NCBI RefSeq assembly: GCF_000009625.1
Contig: NC_002678.2
Span: 5,364,001 to 5,428,000, forward strand
From: Mesorhizobium japonicum MAFF 303099
Lineage (GTDB): Bacteria; Pseudomonadota; Alphaproteobacteria; Rhizobiales; Rhizobiaceae
DNA: 64,000 bases
Direction: 5' to 3'
Shown: piece by piece, positions 53,099-60,372 of the stretch
Numbering within the stretch: the first letter of the stretch is position 1
Layout: each line of letters starts with the position of its first letter
Position numbers and translations under genes: made by a program
Notes under the pieces: model-generated
Told to the model about the DNA's origin: nothing
Databases searched by the model: none
Seen by the model: the letters and a program-made list of their open reading frames with translations, nothing else

Positions 53099-53332
53099 CT
53101 AGTCGTTTTCGTCGGCCTCATCGCCTTGCTGGTCGTCACACGCATCTTCGCCGCCCTTGATGGCTTTCGGGGTGGAGGCGTCCTGCATGGGGATTGCCTG
53201 CAGATCGATCGGACCGGATGGGACAACAGACGATGATGCCTCACATGATCCTTCGTCCGATTCAGCGGCCGCCGGCAGGGCAAAGGTCGTGAGGCTTGCA
53301 AGTGCTGCAAGGACAAGCATGGAATTGCGCAT
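53099..53332 (-). CDS. Small exported hypothetical protein
   Basis: 77 aa. A signal peptide (MRNSMLVLAALASLTTFALP, cleavage likely after AAA) leads to a short acidic tail (GGEDACDDQQGDEADEND) with two cysteines. GAGAAGGATACGAGACC precedes the ATG. No family is recognised. It is probably a small secreted or periplasmic protein, perhaps metal binding because of the acidic end. It is divergent from the PepSY gene, which also encodes an exported acidic protein. Confidence 0.6.
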   Translation of the reverse strand: MRNSMLVLAALASLTTFALPAAAESDEGSCEASSSVVPSGPIDLQAIPMQDASTPKAIKGGEDACDDQQGDEADEND

Positions 53333-53460
53333 GGTCTCGTATCCTTCTCGGCGCGGCCATGATTGGACGCGATGATACCTCGATATGGACCCTTTGCTTG
53401 CTGTGGGCTGAGAATGACTGACAGCAGATTGAAAGCTTCAACGTGCGACATGCCTTGCCG

Positions 53461-53787
53461 ATGAAAATCCAGTTGAAGCGTATGGCGGTGCTGGGTCTCG
53501 CTGGACTTGTCCTGGCCATGCCTCTCGCTGCCCGCGCCGACGAGGACGATGACGGCGACCATGACCGGGCGCGGGATCTCTACGAACGCGGCGAAATCAA
53601 AGGCCTGGCCAACATATTGGACATTGTCCGTGCCAAGGCTCCCGGCGATGTTGTCGCGGTCGATCTCATCCGTCAGGCCGACAGGTGGGTCTACCGGTTT
53701 CAGGTCGTCGGTGCCGATGGCCGGCGAAAGACCGTCGACGTCGACGCCGGCGCCGGTGCCATCATGCGCAACGGGGAGGGTGACTGA
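53461..53787 (+). CDS. Exported PepSY-domain protein
   Basis: 108 aa from the ATG at 53461 (MKIQLKRMAVLGLAGLVLAM). A signal peptide ends near PLAARA. After an acidic stretch (DEDDDGDHDRARDLYERGEI) comes a PepSY domain: LANILDIVRAKAPGDVVAVD, then RWVYRFQVVGADGRRKTVDV. PepSY proteins of this size are commonly found before two-component systems and may inhibit proteases or modulate the sensor. The stop overlaps the response regulator start (TGATG). Confidence 0.85.
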   Translation: MKIQLKRMAVLGLAGLVLAMPLAARADEDDDGDHDRARDLYERGEIKGLANILDIVRAKAPGDVVAVDLIRQADRWVYRFQVVGADGRRKTVDVDAGAGAIMRNGEGD

Positions 53788-54452
53788 TGAAGATCCTCCT
53801 CGCCGAGGACGAGCCCCGTATCGCGGCCGATGTCGCTACAGTCCTTAAGGCATCCGGAATGGCGGTTGACACCGTTCGCGATGGAGAGGCTGCCTGGTTC
53901 GCAGGCGATGTGGAGAACTATGATGCTGCGATCCTAGATCTCGGGTTGCCCAAGCTCGATGGTCTTACGATCTTGAAACGTTGGCGAGCCAACGCCCGCC
54001 GGTTCCCGGTCCTCATCTTGACCGCCAGGGGCATGTGGACGGAACGTGTCGACGGCATCAATGCTGGCGCTGACGACTACCTCCCGAAACCTTTCGAAAT
54101 GGAAGAACTGCTTGCCCGACTACGCGCAATCCTACGCCGCTCAACGGGGCAGGCGGCGCCGGTGCTCAAGTCGGGGCCACTCGTCCTGGACACACGCCAG
54201 ATGCGAATTTCGCTGCGCGGCATTCCCGTTGCGCTTTCGCCGCTGGAATACCGGCTCCTGGCGTTTCTGATGCATCATGCCGGCCGGGTGGTGGCGCCGA
54301 CCGAGCTGGCCGAGCATCTTTACGATTCAGGCAACGACCGGGATCCCAATGCGGTCGAAGTGATCGTCGCTCGCTTGCGTCGCAAGCTTGGGAGTGACGT
54401 CATCGAAACGCGGCGCGGATTCGGGTACTTCGTCCCAGACGATTTCAGCTGA
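53787..54452 (+). CDS. OmpR/PhoP-family response regulator
   Basis: 221 aa. The receiver has MKILLAEDEPRIAADVATVL, phospho-acceptor Asp51 (ILDLGLPKLDG), PVLILTARG and the conserved Lys (DDYLPKPFEM). The winged-helix output domain ends in DPNAVEVIVARLRRKLGSDV and IETRRGFGYFV. It belongs to the PhoP/QseB group. TGATG overlaps at both ends tie it to the PepSY and sensor genes. Targets may include the divergent secreted protein and the convergent flavoreductase genes, by position only. Confidence 0.93.
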   Translation: MKILLAEDEPRIAADVATVLKASGMAVDTVRDGEAAWFAGDVENYDAAILDLGLPKLDGLTILKRWRANARRFPVLILTARGMWTERVDGINAGADDYLPKPFEMEELLARLRAILRRSTGQAAPVLKSGPLVLDTRQMRISLRGIPVALSPLEYRLLAFLMHHAGRVVAPTELAEHLYDSGNDRDPNAVEVIVARLRRKLGSDVIETRRGFGYFVPDDFS

Positions 54453-55795
54453 TGGGCAACTCGATCCGCTTCAGGCTCTGGTTGGCCGCAACGATCTCGA
54501 TCCTTGTTGCTCTTGCCATCGCCGGTGTCGGACTGCGCTATCTGTTCGAGCTGAACGTCGAGCGGCGCGTTGTCAGCGAGCTGACAGTCGACCTGAACGA
54601 CCTTATCGGCGCGACCAGTTTCGCCGCCGATGGCCGTCTTTCGGTCCAGGCGGCTTTGACCGACCCACGGTTCTCCATTCCCTTTTCCGGCCACTACTGG
54701 CAGGTGCAGGATACTGGTTCCGGCAACCTTGTCCGCTCGCGTTCATTGTGGGATGCGACGCTTGCCTTGCCTGATCACGCAACCAACGGCGAACTCAGGG
54801 AGATCAAGGAATTCAAGGGGCCACAAGGGGAACTCACCATCGCCGTCGAGCGAACCATCATCGACGCCAGTGGCCGATCGTTTCGCGCCGTCGTGGCTGA
54901 AGACCATCAAACGGTGAAGGAATCCGTCGACGGGTATGTCCGCGACCTTGCGCCAGCCCTCATTTTGCTCGCCATTGCTCTCATGGCGGCCTTCTTCATC
55001 CAGATCACCGTCGGTCTCGCGCCTCTGGAAACCTTGCGGGTCTCGGTGAGAAACGTGATTGCACAGCGAACGGCACGGCTCGAGGTGGCGGCACCAAGCG
55101 AAGTCCAGCCGCTCGCGGACGAAATCAATCGCCTTCTCGATGCCCAGGAGAAGGCACTTGCTCGAGCCCGATCGCGCGCCACAGATCTGGCGCATGGTCT
55201 CAAGACACCGCTGCAAGTGCTGTCGGCCGATATCCGCGCGTTGAGAAAAAAAGGCGAAACGGGGCTGGCCGATGAGATCGAGAAGAGCGCCGCTGCGATC
55301 CGGCGCCATGTCGAGCGGGAGCTTGCGCGCGCCCGACTCGCGCCCGGCGTCTCCGGCAAGGCATCCTGCCTTGTGGCGGACGTCGCGGCTGGCGTCATTG
55401 CCGTCGTCAAGCGGACACCAAGCGGCAAGCAGCTTTCATTCAATATGGATGTTGCGGAAGATGCGACGGCGCCAATCGACGAAGGCGATCTGTCCGAGAT
55501 CCTCGGCAATCTGGTCGAGAACGCCGCCCGCTACGCAAAATCGTCAGTCCGTGTCGGTGCATCCGCCGCCGCAGGCGAGGTGGTTATCACCGTCACCGAT
55601 GATGGCCCAGGCATACCGGATGCCGACCGGGAGTTCGCGCTGTCACGTGGTGTCCAGCTCGACAGCAAGGGCGGCAGCAGCGGTCTTGGCCTGGCCATCG
55701 TATCCGATATCGTCGAAGCCTATGGTGGACGCCTTGCCATGGCCAACGCCGATCCGGGTCTGGTCGTGACCATTTCCTTGCCCCGACACAGTTGA
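54452..55795 (+). CDS. Sensor histidine kinase (PhoQ/QseC type)
   Basis: 447 aa. Two transmembrane helices (about 12-32, LWLAATISILVALAIAGVGL; and about 165-190, LAPALILLAIALMAAFFIQI) enclose a periplasmic sensor region of about 130 residues. Then HAMP, the H-box TDLAHGLKTPLQVLSADI (His248), N-box ILGNLVENAARYA, and G-boxes DDGPGIPDAD and GGSSGLGLAIVSDI. It phosphorylates the preceding regulator. The signal is unknown; PhoQ-like sensors respond to divalent cations or low pH. It converges on the flavoreductase gene with seven bases between the stops. Confidence 0.93.
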   Translation: MGNSIRFRLWLAATISILVALAIAGVGLRYLFELNVERRVVSELTVDLNDLIGATSFAADGRLSVQAALTDPRFSIPFSGHYWQVQDTGSGNLVRSRSLWDATLALPDHATNGELREIKEFKGPQGELTIAVERTIIDASGRSFRAVVAEDHQTVKESVDGYVRDLAPALILLAIALMAAFFIQITVGLAPLETLRVSVRNVIAQRTARLEVAAPSEVQPLADEINRLLDAQEKALARARSRATDLAHGLKTPLQVLSADIRALRKKGETGLADEIEKSAAAIRRHVERELARARLAPGVSGKASCLVADVAAGVIAVVKRTPSGKQLSFNMDVAEDATAPIDEGDLSEILGNLVENAARYAKSSVRVGASAAAGEVVITVTDDGPGIPDADREFALSRGVQLDSKGGSSGLGLAIVSDIVEAYGGRLAMANADPGLVVTISLPRHS

Positions 55796-55802
55796 GCATG
55801 CT

Positions 55803-57314
55803 TCAGGCAAAACCCGGGAAATAGTCGACCTTTATCTTCGGGCGGCGAACGCCCATGGCCAGCAGCTTCTGGCGCAGCGCCTTGACCATCGCCTGCGGGC
55901 CGGAAATGTAGAAAGTGCGCTCGAGGTAGTCGGGTATTGCCAGACGTATCAGGCGCTCATCGATGTATCCGGGATATTGCCCGCGCTCGCCACCGCTAGC
56001 CACAGCGTGTATCGTCTTGATACCAAGTTCCTGTCTGGCCGCACCAAGCACTTCGCGATAAGCGATGTCCTGCTGGCCTTCGGTTCCGTAGAGGATGACG
56101 ATCGGTCGCCGCTCCTTGCGGTCGAGGAGATATTGCAGCATCGAGCGGAACGGCGTGATGCCGATGCCTCCGGCCAGGAACGCGATCTTGGTTTCACGCC
56201 GGGCGGGCAGCGTGAAGTTGCCGGCCAGTTGCGCGGCGTGGATCGTGCTGCCCGGCTTCATGGTCATCAATTCGCGCTTGAAGGCGCTCGATTGCGGATA
56301 GAACTTGACACCGAGGCGGACTGTTTCCTCCGTCGGCGCCGAGGCGACCGTGAAAAAGCGGCGGTTGCCACGGTTGTCGGCACGATCGAGGCCAAGCGTC
56401 CATTCGAGATACTGGCCGGCCTCAAAGGCGAGCTTGCGCGGGGACCGGAAGACGAAGTCAAAGCTGTCGACGGCCGATTGCTCAATGCGTTCAAGAGTCA
56501 GCACGAAGCGTCCCTTGGGGCCTGCCGCATAGGCAAACAGGTTGCCGGCAAGCAGCGCCAGTTCCGGCGTGAAATAGAACGAGCCGATATGGATGTTGGG
56601 AGCAAACAGAAAGCCGACGATGGCGGCGAAGGCGATACGCGGCCAACGCATCGTCGGCGCGGTCAGCGGCTCGGTCAGCATCACAAAGGCAAAGAAGAGC
56701 AGAGGCGACGAACCCAGTGTCTCGGCAAGCGCGGTCCAGTATTGCGATGGGTCCGTGGTTGCCAAAATGGTCGCCAGCGCCACGACAACGAAGGTCGAGA
56801 CTAGATAAAGCCGGCGCAGTTTCCGGACAATGAGCATACCGCCGACGAGCACGAGTGGAAGCAACGGCAGATTGCCACCAACCCACCAGGTGGCTGGTTG
56901 GTCGAGCAGCAGCGCGGATAGCGCCACGCCCAGTGCAGCCGGGTTGAAAAGGTGCTTCCGGCCGATGGCGAGAATGAATTTGGATGAAATCGCCCAGACA
57001 GACGCGAATGCCACCGCCGCGATCCCCTTAATGTCCGTGACCGCAACCGGATCGAGGATAAGCGCCAGAATGAGCGCGGTGATGTAGACGGACTCCTTGT
57101 TGGCCGGGACTGCGAAGATCCGTGCAAAGACCTTATTGGTAATCCAGCAGGCCGCCAACGCCAAAGCCGTCGTGAAGGCAAGTGCAATCGGGTCATGTGG
57201 CACCAGCCTGACGAAGCCGAGAACGAACGCCGCGCCGACCAGCGCCATCAGATAGTAGAGGACCAGCCTGTACATCGTCAGGTGATCGAGAAATCGGTCG
57301 ATGGTCTTGATCAT
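55803..57314 (-). CDS. NqrB/RnfD-like membrane protein fused to a ferredoxin-NADP reductase-type domain
   Basis: 503 aa from the ATG at 57314 (ATGA overlap with apbE); an ATG nine bases upstream is also in frame. The N-terminal 260 residues hold about nine helices of the NQR2/RnfD family (ITALILALILDPVAVTDIKG, FNPAALGVALSALLLD, FFAFVMLTEPLTAPTMR). The C-terminal part is a FAD/NAD(P)H reductase: RFFTVASAP (FAD), AFLAGGIGITPFRSML (NAD) and RTFYISGPQAMVKALRQKLL. It can pass electrons from NAD(P)H across the membrane to the flavinylated partner two genes upstream. This links cytoplasmic NAD(P)H with extracytoplasmic flavin. Confidence 0.88.
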   Translation of the reverse strand: MIKTIDRFLDHLTMYRLVLYYLMALVGAAFVLGFVRLVPHDPIALAFTTALALAACWITNKVFARIFAVPANKESVYITALILALILDPVAVTDIKGIAAVAFASVWAISSKFILAIGRKHLFNPAALGVALSALLLDQPATWWVGGNLPLLPLVLVGGMLIVRKLRRLYLVSTFVVVALATILATTDPSQYWTALAETLGSSPLLFFAFVMLTEPLTAPTMRWPRIAFAAIVGFLFAPNIHIGSFYFTPELALLAGNLFAYAAGPKGRFVLTLERIEQSAVDSFDFVFRSPRKLAFEAGQYLEWTLGLDRADNRGNRRFFTVASAPTEETVRLGVKFYPQSSAFKRELMTMKPGSTIHAAQLAGNFTLPARRETKIAFLAGGIGITPFRSMLQYLLDRKERRPIVILYGTEGQQDIAYREVLGAARQELGIKTIHAVASGGERGQYPGYIDERLIRLAIPDYLERTFYISGPQAMVKALRQKLLAMGVRRPKIKVDYFPGFA

Positions 57315-58054
57315 GGCAGGCAAAGGGCTCCGAACCCGGTTGTCGGCGTAGCGCGGCCATTGGCGTCGACGAGATAGCCCTCAAGGCCTAGCGTCTGCTC
57401 GATGAAGAGAATGCCATCCCGCCCCATGGCGAAGGCCGCGGTGGCGAAACGATCGGCTTCGAGCACATCGGCGCCGATCACGGTCAGGCTGACGACGTCC
57501 TGGATCGGATGGCCAATTCCATGCGGATTGTAAATGTGTTGACCGCGGACATAGGTGCCGGAGGTTGCGACACCGCGACCGCGGGGATACACGATCTTTA
57601 CGATCTCGTCCGTATTGAAGGGATTGCGGATGCCGACGCTCCAGTCATGGCCCGATGCATTCTTGCCGCAGGACTGGATATCGCCGCCCGCCTCGATGAA
57701 GAAATCACTGATGCCGGCCCGTTGAACAATCCCTGCCGCATTGCGGATGGCCCAGCCCTTGACGATGCCGGAAGGATCGAGCGACCCGTCGGGCTTGCGA
57801 ATGTCGAAATATCCGTCCGTCTGGTCTTTCGTCTGTTGGGCGAGAGCGAATACTTCCATCATCTCGCCGCTCCAGTCGACGACCGGAACGTCGCCGCGGT
57901 TGATGGCCGCGATCTCGCTGTCGGCCCGGTACGTGCTGAAGCGCCGGTCGATATGTTCGAAATAGCCGAAGACCGTGTCGATCAGATCATCGGTCGACGT
58001 GCCACCGATGTCGACTGTGATGGGCATGCCCATCAAAATTCGCGTGTCGCGCAT
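57311..58054 (-). CDS. apbE: FAD:protein FMN transferase ApbE-like
   Basis: 247 aa, shorter than the usual 300-350. The ApbE motifs are present: IDRRFSTYRADSEIAAINRG, KPDGSLDPSGIVKGWAIRNA, DFFIEAGGDIQSCGKNASGH and GVATSGTYVRGQHIYNPHG. The enzyme attaches FMN to a Ser/Thr in target proteins with FAD and Mg2+. No signal peptide or lipobox is seen, so its location is unclear, though classical ApbE works in the periplasm. It lies between the FMN-binding protein gene (4-base gap) and the flavoreductase (ATGA overlap), so its substrate is almost certainly the FMN-binding neighbour. Confidence 0.88.
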   Translation of the reverse strand: MRDTRILMGMPITVDIGGTSTDDLIDTVFGYFEHIDRRFSTYRADSEIAAINRGDVPVVDWSGEMMEVFALAQQTKDQTDGYFDIRKPDGSLDPSGIVKGWAIRNAAGIVQRAGISDFFIEAGGDIQSCGKNASGHDWSVGIRNPFNTDEIVKIVYPRGRGVATSGTYVRGQHIYNPHGIGHPIQDVVSLTVIGADVLEADRFATAAFAMGRDGILFIEQTLGLEGYLVDANGRATPTTGFGALCLP

Positions 58055-58058
58055 GGAC

Positions 58059-58832
58059 CTACGACGACGCTTTCTTCAGCGCGCCGCGCAGCGACTGGAT
58101 GAAAGCCCTGCTGGTCAGCGTCGCGCCCGAAATAATATCGACATCGGCGCTCTGGGCGCTGATCGCTTCGTCGCGCAGCATGGGCAGCGCCTGCCTGTTG
58201 ATGTTGACGGAGGTGCGGCGATCGGAGGGATATTTCAGCACTTTCAGCGCCGTAAGCTGCCCGCCCTGTACGAGGGCCTGAATCTGGATGATGCCGTAGT
58301 AGGCATCGGCCGTGGGGCCGGTGTAGACGCCATCGGCATAGCCATGTGCGGCGGGCTTCATGCCCACCCGGACGACACGTACAGGTGCATTCGGATATGC
58401 CGGCCTCGGCTGCGGGACTGGTATGTAGATGGCGGGCGTTACGGCGAATGAAGGCGTTGACGACGCAGGATCGGTGACAGCCGGTGTCACTGGCTGCGCC
58501 GGCGGCGCTGGCGACGGTTGTGGTGCCACTGGAACCACTGTCTGTTTGACTGGATCATTTGGCCGTTCGGCGGGTACGGCTATGCCAGCCGTCGTTTCCC
58601 GGGCAATCGGGAGCCTTGTTCTGAAGCGGGGATCGAGGGGCGCCGGCGAGGTGCGGAGCACCGGCAAAGCCGCAGCGGATGCGGGCTCTTTCGGCTGCAC
58701 GGTAGGGGCTTCGGCTGCGTCGGCCGGCAGCGCTTCCCCAAGCATATCGTTTGCCGGATTCTTGCCGGCCTGATCCCAGACATAGGCGCCGGAGGCAGCG
58801 ATCACGAAAAGCGACAGTGCAATCTGTTTCAT
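58059..58832 (-). CDS. FMN-binding domain protein, predicted substrate of ApbE
   Basis: 257 aa from the ATG at 58832 (MKQIALSLFVIAASGAYVWD), which starts a signal or anchor helix. A long Pro/Ala-rich linker (VAPQPSPAPPAQPVTPAVTD) spans the middle. The C-terminal FMN-binding domain reads YADGVYTGPTADAYYGIIQI, QALVQGGQLTALKVLKYPSD, and DVDIISGATLTSRAF. The motif SGATLT (235-240) is the ApbE flavinylation site, with Thr240 the expected acceptor. It is RnfG/NqrC-like and should carry a covalent FMN outside the membrane. It heads the FMN protein-apbE-flavoreductase operon. Confidence 0.88.
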   Translation of the reverse strand: MKQIALSLFVIAASGAYVWDQAGKNPANDMLGEALPADAAEAPTVQPKEPASAAALPVLRTSPAPLDPRFRTRLPIARETTAGIAVPAERPNDPVKQTVVPVAPQPSPAPPAQPVTPAVTDPASSTPSFAVTPAIYIPVPQPRPAYPNAPVRVVRVGMKPAAHGYADGVYTGPTADAYYGIIQIQALVQGGQLTALKVLKYPSDRRTSVNINRQALPMLRDEAISAQSADVDIISGATLTSRAFIQSLRGALKKASS

Positions 58833-58979
58833 CGAATTGTGTTTCCACGTTGAAATCTCGCAGGGCGGTCCATCTGGTCCGCCTCGGAGGCAATATCCCA
58901 CGAGCAAGCTGACAACTGGCTGTCAGCCGAGCTCAAGCTGCGAGAGCCCGTGAAGCTTAAGGGTAGACAGCAAATCGAT

Positions 58980-58993
58980 TTGTCCTAAATCAA
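58980..58993. promoter_or_regulatory. Possible weak FixK-like box TTGTCCTAAATCAA
   Basis: The right half fits (ATCAA), the left half has TTGT instead of TTGA. It lies between the divergent FMN-protein operon and the VIT-family gene. Low confidence. Confidence 0.25.
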
Positions 58994-59111
58994 GATTCTC
59001 GCATAAGCCGCGAGGTAGGAAGATGCTCTTAGCGAGGTAGCTGCCTATGACCGTTGCCAACGAGCCTGCCGGCCATTCCGGCACCCACATCCTGAAGCAT
59101 TGGGCGTTCGC

Positions 59112-59807
59112 GTGAGCCGCCTGCATACGGAAAACCATCTCATATCCCGCATTGGCTGGCTGCGCGCCGCCGTACTCGGCGCCAATGACGGCATCGTGTC
59201 GACGGCCAGCCTGATCGTTGGCGTGGCTGCAGCCAATGCCGCCGCCTCCAACGTTCTGGTGGCCGGTATAGCCGGGTTGGTAGCCGGCGCGATGTCGATG
59301 GCGGCGGGCGAATATGTGTCGGTCAGCTCACAGTCCGACACAGAGCGAGCCGACCTTGACCGTGAGCGAAGGGAACTCGCGACACAGCCGAGCTTCGAGC
59401 GACAGGAACTTGCGGACATCTATGTCAAGCGTGGCGTGGAGCCAAAGCTGGCCTTGCAGGTCGCCGACCAATTGATGGCGAAGGACGCGCTTGGCGCCCA
59501 CGCGCGCGACGAACTCGGCATTTCGGAGATGACAACGGCGCGGCCGATCCAGGCGGCACTGGCCTCGGCGGCCGCATTTTCGGTTGGAGCGGCCATGCCA
59601 TTGGCGATGGTGCTTGTTTCACCGGCCGCATGGCTCGCCGCAACGGTGTCTGTCGCCTCGCTCCTGTTCCTGGCCGTGCTGGGCGCCATTGGGGCCAAAG
59701 CCGGCGGCGCCAATGTGTTGAGGGCAACTGTTCGCGTCACCTTTTGGGGCGCGCTGGCAATGGCGCTGACCGCCAGCATTGGTGCCGTCGTAGGTACTGC
59801 CATCTGA
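59112..59807 (+). CDS. VIT1/CCC1-family iron/manganese transporter-like protein
   Basis: 231 aa from the GTG at 59112 (VSRLHTENHLISRIGWLRAA); a TTG at 59100 is also possible. The family signature is RAAVLGANDGIVSTASLIVG and AGLVAGAMSMAAGEYVSVSS. After a cytoplasmic helical segment (RRELATQPSFERQELADIYV) come three more helices (AASAAAFSVGAAMPLAMVLV; AATVSVASLLFLAVLGAIGA; GALAMALTASIGAVVGTAI). It probably exports or sequesters Fe2+ or Mn2+ across the inner membrane. It is monocistronic. The region just after it holds a broken Crp/Fnr gene on the other strand. Confidence 0.87.
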   Translation: MSRLHTENHLISRIGWLRAAVLGANDGIVSTASLIVGVAAANAAASNVLVAGIAGLVAGAMSMAAGEYVSVSSQSDTERADLDRERRELATQPSFERQELADIYVKRGVEPKLALQVADQLMAKDALGAHARDELGISEMTTARPIQAALASAAAFSVGAAMPLAMVLVSPAAWLAATVSVASLLFLAVLGAIGAKAGGANVLRATVRVTFWGALAMALTASIGAVVGTAI

Positions 59808-59842
59808 CGGTCTCGCAACTTTGATCCCGGCCTATGCCGTGG

Positions 59843-60144
59843 GCAACTGTCCTCCCGCAGAGTAATATCGAGAGGGTTCGGCCCGAGTTCTGCGGCGACA
59901 CCAAAAATTTCGCCTTCGCTGATGTATCAGGCGATGACCTGCTGCCCATCCGGCGTGGTGCGGAAGACGCGCATGTGAGATCAGCACGAAAAACGAATGG
60001 GGCCTCGGTTTCCTGCTCGAAGATCGCGGAGTCCTTGGCGTAGCGTGACGATCGAGCGCCTTTGAGAATCTCACTTTGCTCCTGGGGCGCCATCCCCTGG
60101 AAGAGCGGCAGCTGCGATATCAGCGATCTGTCCAGCGGATTTCC
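59843..60144 (-). pseudogene. Decayed Crp/Fnr-family regulator gene (sensor domain remnant)
   Basis: On the minus strand, NPLDRSLISQLPLFQGMAPQ, then SEILKGARSSRYAKDSAIFE and QETEAPFVF, is the start of a Crp/Fnr sensor barrel. A frameshift follows, after which another frame continues it: RVFRTTPDGQQVIA, an in-frame TGA at 59927-59929, then YISEGEIFGVAAELG. The helix-turn-helix part is gone, cut off where the VIT-family gene ends. The gene is therefore dead: one frameshift, one stop and a missing C-terminus. Confidence 0.72.
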
Positions 60145-60216
60145 TCACAGCCCTACGGGTTCAGGCATCGTAGCGCAGTTTGGCTGACTCCCGCCCTGAT
60201 CCTACTTCGTTCTCCA

Positions 60217-60372
60217 TCAGCGCTCGCTCTTGTCTTCTCCATCGATGAGGATCCTCTCGGCGGCTCCATCTAGATCTTCATACTGGCCACTTTTCAAAGC
60301 CCACAGGAAACCCCCAAGGCCAAGCGCCCCAAGGAAGAGGGCTGCGGGTATGAGGTAGGTGAGGTTTGTCAT
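60217..60372 (-). CDS. fixS: cbb3-type cytochrome oxidase assembly protein FixS/CcoS
   Basis: 51 aa, start ATG at 60372 in an ATGA overlap with fixI. One transmembrane helix (NLTYLIPAALFLGALGLGGF) is followed by LWALKSGQYEDLDGAAERIL, the family signature W-x-x-x-x-G-Q-[YF]-[DE]-D. CcoS is needed to insert heme and copper into cbb3 oxidase. Its position as the last gene of fixGHIS confirms it. Confidence 0.95.
   Translation of the reverse strand: MTNLTYLIPAALFLGALGLGGFLWALKSGQYEDLDGAAERILIDGEDKSER

Noticed and set aside
53429..53441. TTGAAAGCTTCAA near the PepSY gene as a FixK box
   Set aside because: The spacing is N5 instead of N6, so it does not fit the consensus; it is just a short palindrome around AAGCTT.
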